From assembly GCA_002297865.1 (NCBI GenBank), contig DBKX01000068.1, positions 1 to 8,477 of the forward strand: 8,477 nt of DNA. The letters are read 5' to 3'. Every line of letters begins with the position of its first letter. Positions within the stretch are counted from its first letter, which is position 1. The DNA comes from Lachnoclostridium sp. UBA739 (GTDB taxonomy: Bacteria; Bacillota_A; Clostridia; Lachnospirales; Lachnospiraceae). Shown here one piece after another: positions 1-4,720 of this stretch. Under the pieces are notes generated by a model that made no database searches, was not told the DNA's origin, and saw only the letters and a program-made list of their open reading frames with translations. The translations under genes and the position numbers were made by a program.

Positions 1-1
1 T

Positions 2-391
2 TCCTATACAGATAATATATTTGCTATGAAACTGCCTTGGGATGTTGCGCGGCTTCATATGTCAGCTGATTCGGTAACAGAATTGCTTCCTTATGTAAAA
101 GATGGATACATTCAAGTACATCCTACATTTTTATATGAGTCCTTGTGGAATTTGATAGTACTCGTATTGATTTTAGGTTATACAAAACATAAAAAATTTG
201 ATGGAGAGCTGTTTTTCTTATACTTAGGAGGTTATGGTCTGGGCAGAGTCTGGATAGAATCACTCCGAACCGACCAGCTTTTACTTTGGGGAACGAATAT
301 CGCAGTGTCCAGGCTGCTAGCATTTTGCATGGTGATTTTCGCAATTGCGGCAATTATCTATAATCGACGAAAGATAGGACGAAAGAACTAA
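2..391 (+). CDS. lgt: Prolipoprotein diacylglyceryl transferase, C-terminal part (5' end outside window)
   Basis: Lgt is an integral membrane enzyme that transfers diacylglycerol from phosphatidylglycerol to the lipobox cysteine of prelipoproteins, the first step of lipoprotein maturation. The frame is open from the left edge (codons from base 2), so the ATG at 26 is internal and about 129 C-terminal residues are visible; the full family length is about 260-280. The sequence shows the family signature HPTFLYES (His codon at 119), a following hydrophobic segment, then the GxGR..IE..R.D region ([13 protein letters not shown]), which corresponds to the conserved arginine/glutamate substrate-binding area. 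A last membrane helix ([16 protein letters not shown]) and a short basic tail complete it. It is followed by a terminator, so it belongs to an upstream transcription unit and not to the mraZ operon. Identification is firm; only the N-terminal half is unseen. Confidence 0.93.
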   Translation, partial: SYTDNIFAMKLPWDVARLHMSADSVTELLPYVKDGYIQVHPTFLYESLWNLIVLVLILGYTKHKKFDGELFFLYLGGYGLGRVWIESLRTDQLLLWGTNIAVSRLLAFCMVIFAIAAIIYNRRKIGRKN

Positions 392-421
392 GAAAAGAAT
401 ATAAAGAAAAAATTGGAAAAG

Positions 422-469
422 AAATAGCAATAATTGCGATCTAATATCTCAATTATTTGCTATTTTTTT
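422..469 (+). terminator. Rho-independent terminator after lgt
   Basis: The left arm 422-436 (AAATAGCAATAATTG) pairs with the right arm 450-465, with a single extra T bulged in the right arm. The loop of about 13 nt can add a GAT/ATC pairing. A run of seven T (463-469) overlaps the 3' end of the stem. The stem is AT-rich but long, and it sits 30 bp after the lgt stop codon and just before a promoter, which fits intrinsic termination separating lgt from the dcw operon. Confidence 0.82.
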
Positions 470-479
470 AACGTTTAAC

Positions 480-508
480 TTGATCATTTCCATGAAAAGG
501 GTTAAAAT
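480..508 (+). promoter_or_regulatory. Predicted sigma-A promoter of the mraZ/dcw operon
   Basis: The -35 element TTGATC (480-485, 4 of 6 to consensus) and -10 element TAAAAT (503-508, 5 of 6) are separated by exactly 17 bp. A start site near 514-516 would give a leader of about 74 nt before the mraZ ATG. The promoter lies directly after the lgt terminator and directly before the putative MraZ operator, as expected for the cluster's main promoter. Prediction from sequence only. Confidence 0.7.
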
Positions 509-518
509 TAATACACGT

Positions 519-564
519 GTGGCACAGAGTGGTGGAAAGTGGTGAATAGGACCACAAAAGTGGT
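519..564 (+). promoter_or_regulatory. Putative MraZ operator: phased GTGG repeats in the mraZ leader
   Basis: The core GTGG begins at 519, 529, 539 and 560. Spacing is 10 bp between the first three, and the gap of 21 bp to the last is about two helical turns. The slot in between holds the same word inverted (ACCAC, 551-555). Three of the copies extend to GTGGT, and two sit in an AAAGTGG context (537-542 region and 557-563). MraZ proteins are known to bind short G-rich direct repeats of about 10 bp period upstream of their own gene (TGGG-type in E. coli, AAAGTG-type in Mycoplasma), so autoregulation is the likely role. The array lies downstream of the predicted start site, so bound MraZ could block initiation or early elongation. 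Confidence 0.72.
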
Positions 565-577
565 ACATGTTAAAGGC

Positions 578-583
578 AGGTGA
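578..583 (+). promoter_or_regulatory. Ribosome binding site of mraZ, decides the start
   Basis: AGGTGA lies 5 nt before the ATG at 589. The in-frame GTG at 580 is part of this Shine-Dalgarno sequence and has none of its own, so it is not the likely start. Confidence 0.82.
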
Positions 584-588
584 AGTCC

Positions 589-1017
589 ATGTTCATGGGT
601 GAGTATGATCACACAATTGATGCAAAAGGCAGAATCATCATGCCGTCTAAATTCCGTACAGACTTAGGAGAACAGTTTGTCATAACAATGGGATTGGATG
701 GGTGTTTGTTTGTGTACCCCAATGAAGAATGGATGAAATTTGTTGAAGAACTGAAAAAGCTTCCTGGAAGTAGAGAAGCCAGACAATTACAACGTTACTT
801 TATGGCAGGTGCCATTGCTTGTGAAGTGGACAAACAGGGGCGCGTTCTGATTCCTTCAAAATTAAGGGAACATGCATGTTTAGAAAAAGAAGTAGTATTT
901 GTAGGAGTTTTGAGCAAAATAGAAATATGGAGTAAAGAACGTTGGGAAGAAAATAATACTTACGGCAATATGGATGAAATCGCAGACCATATGTCATCGT
1001 TTGGTTTGAGTTTCTAG
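589..1017 (+). CDS. mraZ: Transcriptional regulator MraZ
   Basis: MraZ is a DNA-binding regulator of the dcw cluster with two AbrB-like swapped-hairpin domains that assemble into a ring-shaped oligomer. The 142-residue product matches the family length (about 143 in Bacillus). It begins [11 protein letters not shown] as its relatives do, and carries the duplicated signature DxxGR twice: D11-R15 (DAKGR) and D81-R85 (DKQGR). These motifs mark the two DNA-contacting half domains. Start: ATG 589 is chosen over GTG 580 because the GTG lies within the AGGTGA ribosome binding site and MFMGEY is the usual N-terminus. It is first gene of the operon, 22 bp before rsmH, and is probably autoregulated through the GTGG repeats in its leader. 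In other bacteria MraZ excess inhibits division and RsmH counteracts it, which fits their adjacency. Nothing is missing. Confidence 0.96.
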   Translation: MFMGEYDHTIDAKGRIIMPSKFRTDLGEQFVITMGLDGCLFVYPNEEWMKFVEELKKLPGSREARQLQRYFMAGAIACEVDKQGRVLIPSKLREHACLEKEVVFVGVLSKIEIWSKERWEENNTYGNMDEIADHMSSFGLSF

Positions 1018-1039
1018 GAAAGAAGGTAGACACAAGAAA

Positions 1040-1978
1040 ATGGAATTTAATCACATATCAGTACTGCTGAATGAAACAGTAGACAATTTAAATGTAAGAG
1101 AAGGTAAAATATACGTAGACGGAACACTTGGTGGTGGCGGGCATTCTTATGAAATTTTAAAACGAATGAATGGGAATGGAAGATTAATAGGAATTGACCA
1201 AGATGCGGCAGCAATAGAAGCCGCAGGTGAAAGACTTAGCGAGTTTAAGGATGCAGTCACAATTGTTCGAGATAATTACTGTAATATGAAGCAGGCACTT
1301 AACAATCTAGGAATTGACAAAGTGGATGGCATTGTTCTGGATTTGGGAGTATCCTCTTATCAGCTTGATACAATTGAACGAGGATTTTCCTATAGAGAAG
1401 ATGCATCATTGGATATGCGTATGGATCAAAGACAATTACAAACTGCAAAAGATATCGTGAATCAATATTCCGAGATGGAATTGTTTAAGATTATAAGAGA
1501 TTATGGTGAAGATAAGTTTGCGAAAAACATTGCAAAACATATAGTAAGAGCACGTCAAGAGAAGGAAATTGAAACAACCTTAGAATTGGCTGAGATTATT
1601 AAAGGTGCAATACCAATGAAAATACGTGCAACAGGTGGTCATCCTGCAAAGCGTACTTTTCAGGCAATTCGAATTGAATTAAACCATGAACTGGATGTAC
1701 TTCGAAATACGTTAGATGATATGATGGAACTGCTTAATGAGGATGGAAGATTATGTATCATAACGTTCCATTCGCTTGAGGATCGAATCGTGAAAAATAG
1801 TTTTCGAGACGCAGAAAATCCATGTGTTTGTCCACCAAACTTCCCTGTTTGTGTTTGTGGCAAAAAACCAAAAGGACGAGTGATATCAAGAAAACCTATT
1901 TTACCAAGTGAAGAAGAACTAGAAATTAACAAGCGTTCCAAAAGTGCAAAACTAAGGGTGTTTGAGCGTCATTTTTAA
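1040..1978 (+). CDS. rsmH: 16S rRNA (cytosine(1402)-N(4))-methyltransferase RsmH (MraW)
   Basis: RsmH is a SAM-dependent methyltransferase that modifies the N4 of C1402 in the decoding centre of 16S rRNA. At 312 residues it matches Firmicute homologues. Visible motifs: HISVLLNE (5-12) near the N-terminus, the SAM-binding loop [10 protein letters not shown] (27-36), [10 protein letters not shown] (97-106), the RGFSYR..SLDMRMD block (114-129), [17 protein letters not shown] (199-215) and [12 protein letters not shown] (241-252). After the last block comes a cysteine cluster CxC-x6-CxC (C262, C264, C271, C273). I believe this also occurs in other Firmicute RsmH proteins and it could be a metal or disulfide site, but that is not shown here. 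The start ATG has AGAAGG 13 nt upstream, a rather long spacing, but the N-terminus aligns with the family. It lies in the operon between mraZ and ftsL. Confidence 0.97.
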   Translation: MEFNHISVLLNETVDNLNVREGKIYVDGTLGGGGHSYEILKRMNGNGRLIGIDQDAAAIEAAGERLSEFKDAVTIVRDNYCNMKQALNNLGIDKVDGIVLDLGVSSYQLDTIERGFSYREDASLDMRMDQRQLQTAKDIVNQYSEMELFKIIRDYGEDKFAKNIAKHIVRARQEKEIETTLELAEIIKGAIPMKIRATGGHPAKRTFQAIRIELNHELDVLRNTLDDMMELLNEDGRLCIITFHSLEDRIVKNSFRDAENPCVCPPNFPVCVCGKKPKGRVISRKPILPSEEELEINKRSKSAKLRVFERHF

Positions 1979-2018
1979 CATGCGGGAGAAAATATGAAGA
2001 GAGTGAGGGAGAGCGTTC

Positions 2019-2579
2019 ATGAAAACAAATGGTTATGCAAATAACAAGTATGTAATTGAAGGAAACAATGCGAGAAAACTTCAAGGTCATGCAAGTCAGC
2101 CATCATATGAAGAATCAATGAATGAGTGGCTTGAACGTCGTGAAAGGAATCAACGGCAAAGAAGAAGTGATGAGGCACGCAAAAGACGCTTACAGAGAGA
2201 GCAAGAAACAAGGATGGATTTGGCTACATTTATATTCCTAACAGGTGCCGTTATTTGTACATTTTATGTTTGCATCTCCTATATAAATGTTCGCAGTCAA
2301 GTTACAAACACTAGTAAAAAAATCGCGTCAGTTGAAAGTGAGATAATCTCAATCAAAAATACAAATCAGATAGCGCTAGAGAAAGTGGATGACTCCGTTG
2401 ATCTAGCCTATGTCTACAGGGTTGCAACCAAGGAATTAGGAATGGTACACCCAAAATCTAATCAGGTAATTAAATACCAGCAGGTAAAAAGTGATTATTT
2501 GAAACAATACGCAGATATTCCAGAAGTAAAAGATGAAAGTGTGTTAAAGAAAATCGTTAAAAAATTAAAAAAGAACTAG
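2019..2579 (+). CDS. ftsL: Cell division protein FtsL (long form)
   Basis: FtsL is a single-pass membrane protein of the divisome that, with DivIC/FtsB and DivIB/FtsQ, stabilises and activates the septal transpeptidase/FtsW pair. The family is poorly conserved, so the call rests on position between rsmH and a class B PBP and on architecture. That architecture is a basic cytoplasmic N-terminus rich in Arg/Glu (36-66), one membrane helix (about 68-90), a predicted extracytoplasmic coiled coil (about 91-125) with heptad-like hydrophobics, and the typical end motif ATKELGMVHPKSNQVI (136-151). AGGGAG (2006-2011) lies 7 nt before the ATG. At 186 residues it is longer than B. subtilis FtsL (about 117): both the cytoplasmic part and the Lys-rich C-terminal tail (152-186) are extended. 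The N-terminal region has no similarity I recognise. Confidence 0.85.
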   Translation: MKTNGYANNKYVIEGNNARKLQGHASQPSYEESMNEWLERRERNQRQRRSDEARKRRLQREQETRMDLATFIFLTGAVICTFYVCISYINVRSQVTNTSKKIASVESEIISIKNTNQIALEKVDDSVDLAYVYRVATKELGMVHPKSNQVIKYQQVKSDYLKQYADIPEVKDESVLKKIVKKLKKN

Positions 2580-2586
2580 AATTTAA

Positions 2587-2600
2587 GTAACATTTGTTAC
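2587..2600. repeat. Small inverted repeat in the ftsL-PBP gap
   Basis: GTAACA-TT-TGTTAC is a perfect 6-bp inverted repeat with a 2-bp centre, in the 49-bp gap between the ftsL stop codon and the next start. It has no T-tract, so it is not a terminator. TACAAT (2598-2603) overlapping its right arm resembles a -10 element, but no acceptable -35 lies 16-18 bp upstream. It could be a weak regulator site or chance. Confidence 0.35.
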
Positions 2601-2617
2601 AATAGCTTAGGATAAGT

Positions 2618-2623
2618 AGGTGG
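2618..2623 (+). promoter_or_regulatory. Ribosome binding site of the first PBP, decides the start
   Basis: AGGTGG lies 5 nt before the ATG at 2629. The in-frame GTG at 2620 falls inside this Shine-Dalgarno sequence and is therefore an unlikely initiator. Confidence 0.78.
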
Positions 2624-2628
2624 GATGG

Positions 2629-4641
2629 ATGGGTGAAAGAGTACCCGGTAAGAAGAAAAAGAAAAAAAAATTCGGTTTATTCATGCAACAGAATCTACTT
2701 GTGACATTTCTCCTTGTAGTGCTTATATTTGTTGCATTAATCGTTCGATTGGTTTATTTAAATTACAGTGTCGGTGACAAATACGAAAAAAGGGTGCTTT
2801 CCCAGCAAACCTACATGAGTAATGCAATTGCGTATAAAAGGGGTTCTATTCTGGATAGAAATGGGACTGTATTAGCAGAAAGTATTCGAGTATATAACAT
2901 GATACTAGATCCGCTTAAAATGCAGTTAAAACCAGAGTATCTGGAACCTACACTGAAAGCATTAGAAAAATGTTTTGATGTGAAAGAAGAAGAAGTTCGA
3001 AAAGTATTAAAAGAAAAACCTAAGTCTCAGTATGTAATCTTCCAAAAATCAATTGAGGCTGAAAAAGTAGAGGCTTTTAAGAAAATTCAGAAGGATGATA
3101 AGAATGTGCAAGGGGTCTGGTTTGAGGATGCGTACAAACGTGTTTATCCTTTAAAGAGCCTTGCTTGTGATGTGGTTGGGTTTAATAGTTCTGGAACAAG
3201 TACAGGACTTGAATCCTATTATGATGAAGAATTAACTGGTGAAGATGGAAGAGAATACGGGTATTTTGATTCAGAACTTAATTTGGAAAGAGTGGTAAAG
3301 GAAGCAACCAATGGACATGCCATTGTTTCAACCATAGATGCCAATATTCAGCAAATCGTTGAAAAGCATGTTGCAAAGTTTAACAAAGATACTGGAAGTA
3401 AGAATACAGCAGTATTAGTGATGAATCCGAAAAATGCTGAAGTTTTAGCTATGACATCAGGCAAACAATATGATTTGAATAATCCGAAAGACTTAACAGG
3501 AATTTATTCAAAGAAAAAACTGAATTCCATGACAGACAATGAAAAACTAGAAGCACTTAACAATTTATGGAGAAACTTTGTTATTAGTGACTCCTTTGAG
3601 CCGGGCTCAACTTTTAAACCAGTAACAGTAGCAGCTGCTCTGGAAGAAGGGGTTGTAACAGAAAAAACACAATTCTACTGCGGTGGTGTATATAAAGTAG
3701 CAGATAGAAATATTCATTGTGCATCACGTTCTGGACATGGAACGATTACCTTGTCTCAGGCATTAATGTATTCCTGTAACGTGGCAATGATGCAAATTGT
3801 AGAAAAACTACAGGTAAACCGTTTCTATAAATATCAAACTAATTTTATGTTTGGTTCAAGAACGGGAATTGATTTACCAGCAGAAGGAACAGGAATTATA
3901 TTCCAAAAGGGTAAGATTGGACCTACTGAGTTGGCAACACTGTCATTTGGACAAGGATTTAATACTTCAATGATACAGATTGCATCAGCTTTGTCTTCTT
4001 TAATTAATGGAGGTAATTATTATCAGCCTCACCTATTAAAAGAAGTGCAGAGTGATACAGGAGCAACGATTCGAACAAATGATGCTAACCTGGTTAAGAA
4101 AACCGTTTCCGAGTCTACTAGTGAGTTAATAAGAAAATTTCTATATGAAACAGTAGAAAATGGAACTGCCACTGTCGCACAGGTAGAAGGATATTCCATT
4201 GGTGGAAAGACAGGAACAGCTGAAAAACTTCCTCGTGGAAGTAAAAAGTATTTGGTGTCTTTTATTGGATTTGCTCCAGCCGATGATCCAGAAGTTTTGA
4301 TTTACTGCGTTGTAGATGAACCTGATGTGGCGGATCAGGCTCATAGCACCTTTGCTTCACAATTATATCATGATATAGCAGAAGAAGTATTTCCATTCTT
4401 AGGTGTGCCAAAAACTCCAGAAGCATTGAAAAAAGAGGAGAAGGAAGAAGCAGCCAAGAAAAAAGAAGAAGAAAAGAAGAGAAAAGAAGAAGAGAAAGCA
4501 CAAAAGCCAAAGACTGAAAATGGGAAAACTCCACATGGAACTGTAAATGAAACAGTTGGAGATGAAGAAGGAAGCGTGCAAGAAGATATGGATTTACCAA
4601 TTGTGGATGAAAAATCAGGAGCTTCTGACATCATAAATTAA
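2629..4641 (+). CDS. ftsI: Class B penicillin-binding protein, septal transpeptidase FtsI/PBP2B type
   Basis: This is a monofunctional D,D-transpeptidase that cross-links peptidoglycan peptides, presumably at the division septum with FtsW and FtsL. Starting at ATG 2629 it has 670 residues: a cytoplasmic stub with seven consecutive lysines (8-14), one membrane helix (about 22-44), the dimerisation/pedestal domain opening with RGSILDRNG (71-79), and a transpeptidase domain. All three catalytic motifs are intact: STFK with nucleophile S327 and K330, SCN (382-384), and KTG (527-529). No PASTA domain follows, unlike B. subtilis PBP2B. Instead there is a tail of about 70 residues (601-670), a Lys/Glu-rich helix-like stretch and then an acidic end, which would lie outside the membrane. 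Cysteines 351, 364 and 383 surround the active site. It is a paralogue of the next gene; order by comparison with B. subtilis (pbpB then spoVD) makes this the vegetative enzyme, which is inference. Confidence 0.9.
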   Translation: MGERVPGKKKKKKKFGLFMQQNLLVTFLLVVLIFVALIVRLVYLNYSVGDKYEKRVLSQQTYMSNAIAYKRGSILDRNGTVLAESIRVYNMILDPLKMQLKPEYLEPTLKALEKCFDVKEEEVRKVLKEKPKSQYVIFQKSIEAEKVEAFKKIQKDDKNVQGVWFEDAYKRVYPLKSLACDVVGFNSSGTSTGLESYYDEELTGEDGREYGYFDSELNLERVVKEATNGHAIVSTIDANIQQIVEKHVAKFNKDTGSKNTAVLVMNPKNAEVLAMTSGKQYDLNNPKDLTGIYSKKKLNSMTDNEKLEALNNLWRNFVISDSFEPGSTFKPVTVAAALEEGVVTEKTQFYCGGVYKVADRNIHCASRSGHGTITLSQALMYSCNVAMMQIVEKLQVNRFYKYQTNFMFGSRTGIDLPAEGTGIIFQKGKIGPTELATLSFGQGFNTSMIQIASALSSLINGGNYYQPHLLKEVQSDTGATIRTNDANLVKKTVSESTSELIRKFLYETVENGTATVAQVEGYSIGGKTGTAEKLPRGSKKYLVSFIGFAPADDPEVLIYCVVDEPDVADQAHSTFASQLYHDIAEEVFPFLGVPKTPEALKKEEKEEAAKKKEEEKKRKEEEKAQKPKTENGKTPHGTVNETVGDEEGSVQEDMDLPIVDEKSGASDIIN

Positions 4642-4668
4642 TTGTAAAATGAAAATTGTACGCATAAT
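4642..4668 (+). promoter_or_regulatory. Weak candidate promoter before spoVD
   Basis: TTGTAA (4642-4647) and CATAAT (4663-4668, 5 of 6 to the -10 consensus) lie in the gap between the two PBPs, but the spacing of 15 bp is short for sigma-A. In B. subtilis spoVD has its own sigma-E promoter in the matching place; I find no convincing sigma-E pair here (CATAATTT at 4663 is only a partial match to a sigma-E -10). The gap also holds a direct repeat TTGTAC (4656-4661 and 4669-4674). Low support. Confidence 0.25.
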
Positions 4669-4707
4669 TTGTACTTCCCTCTAATAAAATGAAATGATAA
4701 GGATAGC

Positions 4708-4716
4708 GGGAAGGGA
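4708..4716 (+). promoter_or_regulatory. Ribosome binding site of spoVD, decides the start
   Basis: GGGAAGGGA lies 4 nt before the ATG at 4721. The in-frame ATG at 4694 has only AT-rich sequence upstream and no Shine-Dalgarno, so the shorter protein is preferred. Confidence 0.72.
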
Positions 4717-4720
4717 CAGT

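Noticed and set aside
1994..2044. A 16-codon frame (ATG 1994, stop at 2042) with GGGAG 5 nt upstream, overlapping the ftsL start.
   Set aside because: It would be a possible leader peptide, but the peptide has no recognisable character and the GA-rich stretch before ftsL easily gives a chance Shine-Dalgarno. Not listed as a gene without conservation data.
2575..2603. A promoter using TACAAT (2598-2603) before the first PBP.
   Set aside because: The hexamer 17 bp upstream (ACTAGA) matches the -35 consensus at only two positions, and a sigma-E reading is also partial.
4262..4634. Three overlapping reverse-strand open frames rich in Ser, Phe and Leu opposite the end of the first PBP.
   Set aside because: They are the complement of the Lys/Glu-rich tail (AAA/GAA codons read backward as TTT/TTC), lack ribosome binding sites and lie fully within a real gene.
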